Shown: positions 21,251-32,765, counted from the first letter of the stretch. The stretch is 64,000 nucleotides of DNA from Orientallactaga sibirica (GCA_036365145.1 JAEOAD010000048.1:11163501-11227500); one strand, 5' to 3'. The notes: generated by a model from the sequence alone, not told the origin. Made by a program: numbers and translations.

Positions 21251-21711
21251 AGCTCAGGATTTGATAGGTTTTTGGTATAGCCAGATATACCAGAACTAAA
21301 ATAAATTGCTCTAAAATAACCAGGTGCGTAAAAATAACGAAACTACTGACTGCCATTAAAGTTGTCCTAATTATAGTTCCCGGTTGATTACTAAAAAAAA
21401 TTGCCACATTTAGGAGAAAGAAAGCAACTCTAAATTCAGAATGACTTGACAAATGTTGCCCTGTAATATCCGCTCCCAAGTCCCCTTCCTGCCACCGCCT
21501 CTGTGAGCTGTTGTAACTACTTGAAAGCAGCATGGGGCAGGTCTGGGCTTGGAATGAAGCCAGGTCCACAACAGCCAGCTACCATGATTCCTAGACTCAC
21601 AGAGCTTCTCCAACTTCTGTGTGCATAGGAAGTTCTGTTCCAGTAGGAGGGGACTGGGCTGGGGGCAAACAATGTGCTTGTTATTGTGATTATCTATAAG
21701 CGACCCCTTCG
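21251..21711. other. Unique sequence, no gene seen
   Basis: It contains part of a 147-codon minus-strand frame (21,410-21,853) with no domain, which also runs across an L2-like segment. I do not call it a gene. Confidence 0.45.
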
Positions 21712-21835
21712 CTCTGGTATGAAAGCATCTGCATGTCAGGGATCTTTTATCAAAACTGTTCACGGCTGTATCCCAAGCATCTAGAACAGCACAGGTGGAA
21801 CACTCAGTCACTGAGTCAAATAAGCAGGCGCCATG
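21712..21835 (+). repeat. L2 3'-end relic
   Basis: 'tgttcacggctgtatcccaa' + 'gcatctagaacagcacaggt' and 'gtcactgagtcaaataagca' track the conserved mammalian L2 3' consensus (ctgtatccccagcgcctagcac...). Confidence 0.6.
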
Positions 21836-22261
21836 ATCTGGGAACTTCGACATTAAGTTGGGGATAAGGGTATCAGCCCTGACTTTCAGAGGTCATCTTA
21901 AGGCTCAGGAAAATCTGCAGCAAGATAGGAGGCATTTGCCAGACCATTTCAGAACCGCTGCTGCCCCGTGCGCTCCGCCAGGCTTGGGATTGAGGCTTCG
22001 CTTGCTTCATACTAATGGGAGTGAGGACTGAGGTGGCGTACACATCAGCCCATCCCCTGGCTTCCTCTGAGATCGTTCTCCCATCCGCCCATCCGCCAGC
22101 AGAAACACTCCCTGGTGCCGTCACAGGCCTCCCCGTACCACAGAGCTTCATTCACTTTCTTTTTTGCCCTGACTTTTGACCTTCTAATCTTTGGCCAAGT
22201 TGAAAGAGTTGGATACTGGCTTGGGATTTACCTCAAAATCAATCTCTCTCATCATTAAATA
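21836..22261. other. Unique sequence, CpG-bearing patch
   Basis: A GC-richer patch at 21,950-22,120 keeps several CpGs (cgtgcgctccgcc). A 92-codon minus frame overlaps it. No domain is seen. Confidence 0.4.
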
Positions 22262-22290
22262 TTTATCTACATATCATACATACACACACA

Positions 22291-22378
<88 letters not shown>

Positions 22379-22385
22379 TATATAT
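22262..22385. repeat. (CA)n-(TA)n microsatellite
   Basis: A compound dinucleotide array directly before repeat unit A. A similar array precedes unit C. Confidence 0.97.
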
Positions 22386-24375
22386 CCTTAGGGCTTTGTT
22401 ACATCATTGTAAGATTTCATACTATTGGCCTAATTTTCAGACCAGAAATGAAAATATATATATATATATTTATATAATATATAAATACTACATATATATA
22501 TAATTTCCATATATAAAATCAAATATACCATTACTGGACATTAGTCATTTCTCCTCCTTCATCTATAATGTCAATATCAAGTTCTATACAAGAAGCAGCT
22601 GTGTGAATATATTCCGTATGCTGCATTTTGTTAGCTCTATGTTTCTATGCCTACCTCAAAGCTGACTTCATTGGGATAGCTTTAAAATAAGTTTTGCTGT
22701 TTGATAGAGCAGATTTCTCCTGCGTGTTTCTGAGCATCTCCTATACCTTTTATACTTTGTGGTTCTGTTCTGTATTTTTGGTGCTTTCCTAAGGATTCTA
22801 GGCATTCCAGTTTGTAAAATTTCACTCTCTCCTATACAAACACAGAGCCTCCTTGAAGTTTGAATATCATTTTGGTCAAAATAGACTTTGATGTGAAATC
22901 TTTCCATCTAAGACTATGGCATATAGCTCCCTTTATTTTCATGTTGGTTCATGTGTTCTAGTGAGAGTTTTGTCTTCGCCATAAGGGCTTGAGTATAAGC
23001 TAGATTGACTCCTCCAGATTTTTAACTTCCATAATTATGAATGAGAGCTCTGTGTCACCCCCTGCCCCGTATCATTGAGCACTGTCCTGTTGTCCCAAGG
23101 CTGTAGATGTTTGAGTGCTGGCCTCCTATCTGGTAGTCGGAGGGCATAGCCTCCCTAAGGCTTGTCTTCTGAGATCCACCCAACTGATCCTTCAGCCAGG
23201 AGTTTGTTCTATTCACATTTGAGCCATGAGTTTCCCTATGGTGGGACTGGGGCTTAAAGAAACAAAGGCCATCCATAATCCTTAGGGCTTTGTTACATCA
23301 TTGTAAGATTTCATATTACTGGCCTAATTTTCACACCAGAAATGAAAGTCATCTTTCCTAAAGTGAATAAGCGATGCTTCCTCTATCCCAAGCCTTTCTG
23401 ATCTTGGAGCCACTGCTTATCTTTTCCTATATATTTCTACCCAAATATGACTTCCCTGATAAGAAACAGAACCCAGGCCTCACAGCATGAGCATAGGATT
23501 TTACCAGAAAGACCACTGGGATAGTAGTAGGAGTGCTCATTTAAAATGTAGGCGAGAATTCAACTAAACTTCACCTTTGGTGGCCAGCCAAGCACCTAAC
23601 CTGGTGGAGATGCCTTCCAGGCAGCAATCACATCCTCACTATCTATCTCACCATCATCCCACTCTGGCCATCAGCTAAAGGCCTCCAGCCTTCCCCACCC
23701 ACCCACCCACAATTGTCTATGGTCTCATGGCATAGTGATCTTTTGTTACAAAGATCTAATCTTATTTCTGCTGTTCTTAAAAACTTCCAGCACCATCCAA
23801 TGCTGTGAACATAAACCTTCATCTTTCCCATGACCTGTCAGGGCGTTTTTTTCTTTTTGTTTTGGAGCCTGTTCCTGCATCACTTGTCTCATGGTCTGCC
23901 ACTGGAAAGAGCCCAGGCCCCACCCTGACCTTCCAAACTACTCTGAATGCATCACACAGCACATTTTATTATTATGGCTGCTGTCATTTTGAAGCAGGGT
24001 CTCTTTATGTAGACTAAACTTGCCTCAAACTCAGGATCTTCCTGCCTTAGTCTTCCAGTGACTGGGATTACAAGTATTCACTTCTACGTTTAGCTCATCC
24101 AGTTTATTTCCTTATGTAATTTACTACTATATGTACTGTTTTTTCTCCTACAAAAAGGTTTGCCTGGATCCAGGCATGGTGGCACATGCCTTGAATCCCA
24201 CCACTCAGGAGGTTGAGGTAGGAGGATCACCATGAGTTTGACGACAGCCTGGGCTACAGAGTGGGTTCTAGATCAGCCTGGGCTTTAAAAAGCCAGGAAA
24301 AAAAAAAAACAATAAATAAGTCTATTTGAAACATAATGTTTGCCCATTCTTTCTTTTTGTCTTTATTTATTCCAT
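22386..24375. repeat. 2-kb repeat unit A
   Basis: It runs from 'ccttagggctttgttacatc' to 'tttatttattccata' (1,990 bp). It contains a roughly 66-bp segment present twice (22,386 and 23,280), an old antisense B1-like piece (about 23,985-24,100) and a sense B1 (24,166-24,312). Minus-strand frames of 73-79 codons recur in the other copies but belong to no family I know. Confidence 0.95.
24166..24312 (+). repeat. B1-like SINE inside unit A
   Basis: 'ccaggcatggtggcacatgc' through 'tagatcagcctgggctttaa'. It is shared with the B and C copies (about 26,090-26,228 and 28,568-28,713), so it predates the duplication. Confidence 0.85.
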
Positions 24376-24430
24376 AGCTTCAAAAAATATTTGGATGAGA
24401 GGAGACATGAGCCCTTAAAAATATTGTTTT

Positions 24431-24684
24431 GGGGCTGGAGAGATGACTTAGTGGTTAGGGAGCCTGCCTGCTAAGCCTAAGAATGCTCATTTGATTCTCC
24501 AGGTCCCACGTTTAACCAGGCCCAAAAAGTGACACAAGGGTTCAATGCCGCACTTGCCCACAAGGGGGCGCAAGCATCTGGAGTTCATTCACAGCAGCTA
24601 AGAGGCTGCTGGTGCGCCCATTCTCTGTCTGTTTCCCCACCCTCTCTCTCTCTCTCTCTATGTCTCTCTCCAAATATATATATC
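24431..24684 (+). repeat. B2-type SINE, extended-middle variant
   Basis: Contains 'aaagtgacacaagggttcaa' and 'cacaagggggcgcaagcatc', then 'tatgtctctctccaaatata'. The same tail words recur at 26,705-26,735. Confidence 0.93.
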
Positions 24685-24690
24685 ATTTTG

Positions 24691-24766
24691 GGGGCTGGAG
24701 AGATGGCTTAGTGGTTAAGGTGCAAACCTGTGAAGCCTAAGGACCCGGGTTTGATTCTCCAAGTCC
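24691..24766 (+). repeat. B2-type SINE cut off at a junction
   Basis: A normal B2 head (to 'ttctccaagtccca') switches abruptly into unit B at 'catatagctcc'. Three to four bases of identity are shared at the switch. Confidence 0.9.
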
Positions 24767-26300
24767 CATATAGCTCCTTTTTTTGCATGTTGGTTCATGT
24801 GTTCTAGTGAGAGTTTTGTCTTCACCATAAGGGCTTGAGTATAAGCTAGATTGACTCCTCCAGATTTTTAACTTCCATAATTATGAATGAGGCTCTGTGT
24901 CACCCCCGCCCGTATCATTGAGCACTGTCCTGTTGTCCCAAGGCTGTAGATGTTTGAGTGCTGGCCTCCTATCTGGTAGTCGGAGGCATAGCCTCCTAAG
25001 GCTTGTCTTCTGAGATCCACCCAACTGATCTTTCAGCCAGGAGTTTGTTCTATTCACATTTGAGCCATGAGTTTCCCTATGGTGGGACTGGGGCTTAAAG
25101 AAACAAAGGCCATCCATAATCCTTAGGGCTTTGTTACATCATTGTAAGATTTCATACTATTGGCCTAATTTTCAGACCAGAAATGAAAATATATATATAT
25201 ATACACACACATACATACATACATATATATCCTTAGGGCTTTGTTACATCATTGTAAGATTTCATACTACTGGCCTAATTTTCACACCAGAAATGAAAGT
25301 CATCTTTCCTAAAGTGAATAAGCGATGCTTCCTCTATCCCAAGCCTTTCTGATCTTGGAGCCACTGCTTATCTTTCCTATATATTTCTACCCAAATATGA
25401 CTTCCTGATAAGAAACAGAACCCAGGCCTCACAGCATGAGCATAGGATTTTACCAGAAAGACCACTGGGATAGTAGGAGTGCTCATTTAAAATGTAGAGA
25501 ATTCAACTAAACTTCACCTTTGGTGGCCAGCCAAGCACCTAACCTGGTGGAGATGCCTTCCAGGCAGCAATCACATCCTCACTATCTATCTCACCATCAT
25601 CCCACTCTGGCCATCAGCTAAAGGCCTCCAGCCTTCCCCACCCACCCACCCACAATTGTCTATGGTCTCATGGCATAGTGATCTTTGTTACAAAGCTCTA
25701 ATCTTATTTCTGCTGTTCTTAAACACTTCCAGCACCATCAATGCTGTGAACATAAACCTTCATCTTTCCATGACCTGTCAGGGCGTTTTCTTTTGTTTTG
25801 GAGCCTGTTCCTGCATCACTTGTCTCATGGTCTGCCACTGAAAGAGCCCAGGCCCCACCCTGACCTTCCAAACTACTCTGAATGCATCACACAGCACATT
25901 GTATTATTATGGCTGCTGTCATTTTGAAGCAGGTCTCTTTATGTAGACTAAACTTGCCTCAAACTCAGGATCTTCCTGCCTTAGTCTTCCAGTGACTGGG
26001 ATTACAAGTATTCACTTCTCGTTTAGCTCATCCAGTTTATTTCCTTATATAATTTACTACTATATGTACTGTTTTCTCCTACAAACAGGTTTGCCTGGAT
26101 CCAGGCATGGTGGCACATGCCTTGAATCCCACCACCAGGAGGTTGAGGTAGGAGGATCACCATGAGTTTGACGACAGCCTGGGCTACAGAGTGGGTTCTA
26201 GATCAGCCTGGGCTTTAAAAGCCAGGAAAAAAAACAATAAATAAGTCTATTTGAAACATAATGTTGCCCATTCTTTCTTTTTGTCTTTATTTATTCCATA
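24767..26300. repeat. 2-kb repeat unit B, truncated and homopolymer-contracted
   Basis: It matches unit A from about 22,916 and unit C from about 27,345 to the shared end 'tttatttattccata'. The two short internal repeats, some 900 bp apart in A and C, are only about 110 bp apart here (25,121 and 25,231). Runs of identical bases are repeatedly one or two shorter than in A and C (for example the C runs near 24,905 and the T run near 25,790). Confidence 0.93.
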
Positions 26301-26302
26301 AC

Positions 26303-26696
26303 TAAAAATATTTTTAAAATCAATTAAGCCTAGTCATCTTCCTGTGAGTTTGGAGGCATTCAACAATTGAGAGATAAAGATGAGAAATATTAACTCTGTA
26401 TTAGGCCATGGTAATATTTTATTTTGCAAAACATTTAAGAAAAAGAAAAAACAATTTACTATGGACCTTTGCTATTACTTATGGATATTTATAATTTTAG
26501 TATTCTGCTTGATTAAAAACTACTTATAGGGGCTGGAGGATGGCTTAGTGGTTAAGGTACTTGCTTGCAAAGTCAAAGGACCCAGGTTTGATCTCCCAAG
26601 ACCCACATAAGCCAGGTGCACAAGGTGGTGCATGTGTCTGGAGTTGTTGCAGTGGCTGGAGGCCCTGGCATACCATTCTCTCTGTCTTTCTGTCTC
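26303..26696 (+). repeat. Copy of the 34,040-34,440 segment (unique DNA plus B2)
   Basis: 'aattaagcctagtcatcttc' through the B2 body 'gtggctggaggccctggcat' repeats the sequence at 34,040-34,440. This copy is shorter by one base at at least five homopolymers. It carries a B2 from 26,529. Confidence 0.95.
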
Positions 26697-26816
26697 TTTT
26701 CTCTCTCTCTCTATGTCTCTCTCCAAATATATATATATATACACACACACATATATATATATATACACACACACATATATATATATATACACACACATAC
26801 ATACATACATATATAT
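26697..26816. repeat. (CT)n then compound (TA)n/(CA)n microsatellite
   Basis: 'tatgtctctctccaaatata' (as in the B2 tail near 24,670) leads into alternating TA and CA blocks that abut unit C. Confidence 0.95.
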
Positions 26817-28787
26817 CCTTAGGGCTTTGTTACATCATTGTAAGATTTCATACTATTGGCCTAATTTTCAGACCAGAAATGAAAAAAAAATATATTTATA
26901 TAATATATAAATACCACATATATATAATTTCCATATATAAAATCAAATATACCATTACTGGACATTAGTCATTTCCCCTCCTTCATCTATAATGTCAATA
27001 TCAAGTTCTATACAAGAAGCAGCTGTGTGAATATATTCCGTATGCTGCATTTTGTTAGCTCTATGTTTCTATGCCTACCTCGAAGCTGACTTCATTGGGA
27101 TAGCTTTAAAATAAGTTTTGCTGTTTGATAGAGCAGATTTCTCCTGCGTGTTTCTGAGCATCTCCTATACCTTTTATACTTTGTGGTTCTGTTCTGTATT
27201 TTTGGTGCTTTCCTAAGGATTCTAGGCATTCCAGTTTGTAAAATTTCACTCTCTCCTATACAAACACAGAGCCTCCTTGAAGTTTGAATATCATTTTGGT
27301 CAAAATAGACTTTGATATGAAATCTTTCCATCTAAGACTATGGCATATAGCTCCCTTTTTTTGCATGTTGGTTCATGTGTTCTAGTGAGAGTTTTGTCTT
27401 CACCATAAGGGCTTGAGTATAAGCTAGATTGACTCCTCCAGATTTTTAACTTCCATAATTATGAATGAGAGCTCTGTGTCACCCCCCGCCCCGTATCATT
27501 GAGCACTGTCCTGTTGTCCCAAGGCTGTAGATGTTTGAGTGCTGGCCTCCTATCTGGTAGTCGGAGGGCATAGCCTCCCTAAGGCTTGTCTTCTGAGATC
27601 CACCCAACTGATCTTTCAGCCAGGAGTTTGTTCTATTCACATTTGAGCCATGAGTTTCCCTATGGTGGGACTGGGGCTTAAAGAAACAAAGGCCATCCAT
27701 AATCCTTAGGGCTTTGTTACATCATTGTAAGATTTCATACTACTGGCCTAATTTTCACACCAGAAATGAAAGTCATCTTTCCTAAAGTGAATAAGCGATG
27801 CTTCCTCTATCCCAAGCCTTTCTGATCTTGGAGCCACTGCTTATCTTTCCTATATATTTCTACCCAAATATGACTTCCTGATAAGAAACAGAACCCAGGC
27901 CTCACAGCATGAGCATAGGATTTTACCAGAAAGACCACTGGGATAGTAGGAGTGCTCATTTAAAATGTAGAGAATTCAACTAAACTTCACCTTTGGTGGC
28001 CAGCCAAGCACCTAACCTGGTGGAGATGCCTTCCAGGCAGCAATCACATCCTCACTATCTATCTCACCATCATCCCACTCTGGCCATCAGCTAAAGGCCT
28101 CCAGCCTTCCCCACCCACCCACCCACAATTGTCTATGGTCTCATGGCATAGTGATCTTTGTTACAAAGCTCTAATCTTATTTCTGCTGTTCTTAAAAACT
28201 TCCAGCACCATCAATGCTGTGAACATAAACCTTCATCTTTCCATGACCTGTCAGGGCGTTTTTTTCTTTTTGTTTTGGAGCCTGTTCCTGCATCACTTGT
28301 CTCATGGTCTGCCACTGAAAGAGCCCAGGCCCCACCCTGACCTTCCAAACTACTCTGAATGCATCACACAGCACATTGTATTATTATGGCTGCTGTCATT
28401 TTGAAGCAGGGTCTCTTTATGTAGACTAAACTTGCCTCAAACTCAGGATCTTCCTGCCTTAGTCTTCCAGTGACTGGGATTACAAGTATTCACTTCTACG
28501 TTTAGCTCATCCAGTTTATTTCCTTATATAATTTACTACTATATGTACTGTTTTTTCTCCTACAAACAGGTTTGCCTGGATCCAGGCATGGTGGCACATG
28601 CCTTGAATCCCACCACTCAGGAGGTTGAGGTAGGAGGATCACCATGAGTTTGACGACAGCCTGGGCTACAGAGTGGGTTCTAGATCAGCCTGGGCTTTAA
28701 AAAGCCAGGAAAAAAAAAAAACAATAAATAAGTCTATTTGAAACATAATGTTTGCCCATTCTTTCTTTTGTCTTTATTTATTCCATA
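26817..28787. repeat. 2-kb repeat unit C
   Basis: A full-length copy (1,971 bp) of unit A with the same internal order. It shares several variants with unit B against A (for example the loss of one 'tag' near 27,947 and 'cattgtatt' near 28,376), placing B and C closer to each other. Confidence 0.95.
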
Positions 28788-29400
28788 AAAATACAAAGAT
28801 TTAGAAGTACCTTCATGTTTTAGCACACTAATCTGAAATATTAAAGTGATGATCACAATTCAGTTAACTATTCTAAAATATAAGTATGCACATTATAACC
28901 AGGGACAAATAAATGAATGATAACGAAATCTACCCTAGTAGCATGAGTACAGATCCACCAAGGAAATATGCCCAAATGTCAGAACGGGATTTCTAATAAA
29001 GTAGTGGAATTACTTGACATTTTTTTCTCCTGTAATTTCCCTTTCTTTCTTTTTCTTTTGGTCATGATAGAAAATTTCGTTTACAGTGGGGAAAATGCTG
29101 AACTAAACATACTGCAAGGGGGATTTACTTGCTGAGGTGTTTCTGAAAAATACAGGGAAGAAAATCAGAGCAAAGAGAGATGACCCTCTGTCCCGCTCCA
29201 CACTCTCCTACTTGATAACTTTATTAGTCCATCTTCGTATTTCTGGAAATTTCTTTTACTGCCTTTTGCCTCCTCCATCACCCAATCCTAAATCTTTCTC
29301 ATTGCTGCAGTTGAGAAATCCATGACTGATGTCATCCAGTTCACCCGCTTAGCAACAGCAAGGGTGGGGCTGCAAACAGAGAAAAACTGCACAGTAGCAT
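28788..29400. other. Unique sequence with a promoter-like patch
   Basis: Unique DNA. At about 29,325-29,370 'ctgatgtcatccagttcacc' + 'cgcttagcaacagcaagg' combines a CRE/AP-1-like and an RFX half-site-like word. No transcript evidence is visible. Confidence 0.35.
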
Positions 29401-29414
29401 TCTGCAGTGGTGTA

Positions 29415-29460
29415 GGGAGGAGGAGGAGGAGGAGAAGGAGGAGGAGGAGGAGGAATAGGG
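29415..29460. repeat. (GGA)n microsatellite
   Basis: 'ggaggaggaggaggaggaga' repeated with small interruptions. Confidence 0.95.
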
Positions 29461-29516
29461 AACAGGCCAACAGCAATGTAACTTAGTTCTAAGAGGCTAA
29501 AGAAAAAGATAAACCA

Positions 29517-29813
29517 GGGGCTGGAGAGATGGCTTAGCGGTTAAGGCGCTTGCCTGCGAAGCCTAAGAACGCCCGTTCGAATCTCCAGGTCCCACGTTTA
29601 GCCAGATGCAAAAGTGACGCAAGCTTGCCTGCAAAGCCTGACAGCCTGGGTTAGAGTCCCAAGCACCCATGTAAAGCCAGATACACAAAGTGGGACATGC
29701 ATCCTAAGTTCATCTGCAGTGGTGAGAGGCCCTGGTGCTTCTTCACCACCCCCTCTCCAATTTTCTTTCTCTGCTTGTAAATAAGTAAATTAAAGTATTT
29801 TTAAAGATTTTCC
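29517..29813 (+). repeat. Hybrid of two B2 variants
   Basis: It starts as the extended-middle variant (to 'gcaaaagtgacgcaagc') and then restarts as an ordinary B2 from 'ttgcctgcaaagcctgacag'. This suggests recombination or template switching between two copies. Confidence 0.85.
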
Positions 29814-29844
29814 TATTGCTTAAAGTTGTTCGTCACTTTGTCCA

Positions 29845-30340
29845 GAATTAATTTTGCTAGCACCTACTAGCACCCTGCTCCAAGCACTGAGGTTATTGTG
29901 GTGAAAAGGACTACCAAGGCCTTTACAGCACAGCTGGGCACACGCACACTTGCGAACCCAAAGTTAATAGCTAACAAAAGATAAGAAGAAAATGTCAGTG
30001 AACAAATGCATAGAGAACTAAAATAGCCTGGCATGCTAGTGAGTGACGGGTGTTAGACTGGGCCCCAGGGAGGTGGTGTCTCTGAAGAATGAATTAGGCT
30101 GAGACACAGAGAAGGGGTGGAGCTTTCTGCCCAGAAATGCACTTGAGAAGCTCTGAGATTGTATCACGCTTGGTGCATCACACAAATAAAGAGTCAACCT
30201 GGACTATAAAAAGGGAAGAGAGATACAAAATGATATCGGAGGAGCACGCAGGTGCTTTGTAATCAGAGAAGAGAGTCTGGATTTTGTAGTAAGTGAGGTG
30301 GTGTCAATGGGGGGGGTGGTATAAAAGGGACGGAGAATGT
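29845..30340 (+). repeat. Probable L2 relic
   Basis: 'ctgctccaagcactgaggtt', followed by 'gaagaatgaattaggctgag' and 'agagtctggattttgtagta', keeps the order of words known in mammalian L2 3' regions. It is strongly diverged. Confidence 0.45.
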
Positions 30341-30361
30341 GTAATATAGTCACTGTGATTT

Positions 30362-30584
30362 TTAAATACACTTTTATTTATTTATTCACAAGCAGAGAGT
30401 GATAGAGAGAGGAGAGACAGAGATAAGTGAGAATGGGCATGCTAGGGCCTCCAGCCACTGCAAACAAACTCCAAATGCATGCGTCCCCTTGTATATCTGG
30501 CTTACGTGGGTCCTGGAGAATCAAACCCGGATCCTTTCGCTTTGCAGGCAAACGCCTTAACCACTAAGCAATCTCTCCAGCCCG
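30362..30584 (-). repeat. B2-type SINE
   Basis: Complete antisense B2 ending 'ctaagcaatctctccagccc'. Confidence 0.95.
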
Positions 30585-30637
30585 AGAACCAGGTTTTAAA
30601 AGCAATTTCTTTTGAAAGCTTCCTTTAAAAACAGCCT

Positions 30638-30760
30638 TTGCTTTTGAGACAGAGTCTTACTGTGTAGCCCAGGAGGTTAGCCTTGACCATGAACCCATGA
30701 TCCTCCTGCTTTATCCTCTTGAGTGCTAGGATTATAACTGTGTGTTATCAGGCCTGGCAG
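30638..30760 (-). repeat. B1-like SINE, old
   Basis: 'ttgagacagagtcttactgt' + 'gtagcccagg' through 'gtgctaggattataactgtg'. Confidence 0.75.
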
Positions 30761-30804
30761 CTTGTACATGGTGTATTTTCACCTCCCATTCCCCAGTGTT
30801 GGGG

Positions 30805-31370
30805 TTACCCTCTCATTGGTGGCTGGCACAAAACGCTCAGTTGCCACAAGCAGCTGATGGGAGGAAAGGGTTTATATTCAGCTGACTTTCCAGGGGAGGC
30901 TTCGGCATGTCTGGGAAAGTACGGCAGAGCCCAGGCTGCGCATCACATCACCTGGTAGAAATTGTCTCACTACTGCGCCTGGAGTTGGGCTAATAAACCT
31001 CAACATCTGGGCTGGGAGCTGCTTAGCGGTTAAGACACTTGCCTAACAATCCAAAGGACCCATGCTGGATTCCCCAGTACCCATGTAAACCAGATGCTCA
31101 AGTGGCGCATGCATCTGAAATTCACTTGCAGCAGCTGGAGGCCCTGGCACACCCATTCTCTCCCTCCTTCCCCCCACTGGCCTCTATCTCTGTCTCCCCT
31201 TTTCTCGCTCTCAAATAAATAAAAATAAAATAAAGTAAAATTTAAACTTCAAGGCCCACCCCCAGTGGCACACCTCCTACAGCAAGGCTCCACCAGCTGG
31301 GAACCAAGTGTTTAAAACACATGAGGCTACGGGTGGGGGCGGGGGCATTGTGTTCAAACCACCACACTCA
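30805..31370 (-). mobile_element. MaLR-type LTR relic split by a B2
   Basis: 'agctgatgggaggaaagggt' + 'ttatattcagctgactttcc', then after the B2 'aaggcccacccccagtggca' + 'cacctcctacagcaaggctc'. These are words I associate with antisense rodent MaLR LTRs. Confidence 0.65.
31009..31245 (+). repeat. B2-type SINE inside the LTR
   Basis: 'gggctgggagctgcttagcg' through 'ctctcaaataaataaaaata'. Confidence 0.93.
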
Positions 31371-31559
31371 GTAAGTGTAGAGCACATTGGGTGAATCTTT
31401 CATTTCCTCAGCTGACATCTAATTCCAGAAATTCCACATAATGATGGGTATTCAAAATGAGTCCCCACAGGCGGTGGGTTTCAATGACAGGTATAACAGT
31501 AATGCTTCTCATTTCCATGAGGCTTTAGGACTTACAAAACATTTTCACATATCTTCTTT

Positions 31560-31720
31560 GATGGATTCTCAAATTAACTTTGTGAGTAGCTGGCACTCTC
31601 ACCCTACAACAAGACTGTCCTTCAGAAAGGGTGAGGGACAAGCCCGAGGCCACGCGATTATTACAAGTGTTGGGATTCCAAGTCAGACTTTCTGACTCTG
31701 ATTTGACCATTTTCCCATCG
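31560..31720 (-). repeat. Probable MIR element
   Basis: 'gagggacaagcccgaggcca' + 'cgcgattatta' and 'gttgggattccaagtcagac' resemble antisense MIR. Confidence 0.55.
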
Positions 31721-31754
31721 TCACATAGCTCTGTGGCATCAAAATGATAAACTA

Positions 31755-31760
31755 CACACA

Positions 31761-31793
<33 letters not shown>
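31755..31793. repeat. (CA)n microsatellite
   Basis: An uninterrupted CA run of about 36 bases. Confidence 0.97.
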
Positions 31794-31794
<1 letters not shown>

Positions 31795-31834
31795 ATTCAC
31801 GTTAGATTTATTTTATGCCATCTTTGTTGCTGGG

Positions 31835-31925
31835 CAGCGAGCTGTGTCCCTGGCTGAGTGTGTGACCTTGAAGGCCACTGGGCCTGGGGTTCTTCATCTG
31901 CCAAAGAACCCTGAAGACATGTGGT
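31835..31925 (+). repeat. Possible MIR element
   Basis: 'gctgagtgtgtgaccttgaa' and 'gggttcttcatctgccaaag' resemble a MIR 3' half. Confidence 0.45.
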
Positions 31926-32061
31926 GTACCAACTTCACACCCCAGCATGTACTGATCATTCTGGTCTTCACACTGTCTATATTTGTACCACACATTCTGT
32001 GTGTTTCTCACCACAATCTACTGCAGTGTTAAAGGTCATTAAAATATCACTTTGGATGATA

Positions 32062-32100
32062 TAATTAGGAATGCTATAATTAGGAATGCTATAATTTGGG
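32062..32100. repeat. Short tandem repeat, 15-bp period
   Basis: 'ataattaggaatgct' occurs two and a half times. Confidence 0.9.
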
Positions 32101-32204
32101 AAAGTATTGATGCTTGTGAGCTTATCCTTTTTTTCCCACTAGACTCCTGCTTCTGAAAGTCATTCTATTTTCTGTAGTCCCCTATGTAGCTATCAAGTAT
32201 TGCA

Positions 32205-32765
32205 TTAATTACTTTGTTGTCAAAACCAAACACCCTACAAGAAGCCATTTCAGGAAAGATGGGATTATTTCAGTTTGTGGTTCAAGGTTATGGTCCCCCA
32301 TGTTGGGGAAGGCCTAGTGGCAGGAGCATGAAGCAGGTGGTCACATCCATTCGTCCTTACTCAGGACGTAGAGGTATGAAAGCTGGTGTTTAGCATGCTT
32401 TCTTATCGTTTTCTTTTTAAATTTATTTGCGAGAGGTAAGAGGGAGAGAGAGGACACACTAGGATCTCTTGCCATAGCAAATGCACTCCAGATGCATGCA
32501 TCACTTTGTGCATCCAGCTTTATGTGGTTATTGGGGAACTGAACTCTGCCAGCAGGCTTTGCAAGCAAGCATCTTTAACTACTCGCTGATCTTCCCAACT
32601 CTGTTCTCTCCTTTTCATTTGGTCTGGGACCCAGCGCATGGGATTGTGCTGTCCACAGTTAGGGTGGGTGTTCCCACCTCAACTGACCTAATCTAGAAAC
32701 TCCCGCAACAAGCCCAGAGATCTGTCTGCTACGTGATTCTAGAGCCAATCAGGTTGACAGACCAG
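32205..32765 (-). mobile_element. MaLR/ERVL-type LTR relic split by a B2
   Basis: 'aaagatgggattatttcagt' at one end and 'ctaatctagaaactcccgca' + 'tgattctagagccaatcagg' at the other match words I recall from antisense rodent LTRs of this kind. The family name is uncertain. Confidence 0.55.
32410..32602 (-). repeat. B2-type SINE
   Basis: Antisense B2 with a degraded head ('actactcgctgatcttccca'). Confidence 0.85.

Noticed and set aside
21410..21853. 147-codon minus-strand frame
   Set aside because: It runs across an L2-like segment and shows no recognisable protein feature.
22668..22907. 79-codon minus frame repeated identically at 27,092-27,331
   Set aside because: The repetition is explained by the 2-kb unit duplication, not by selection. 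The peptide matches no family I know.
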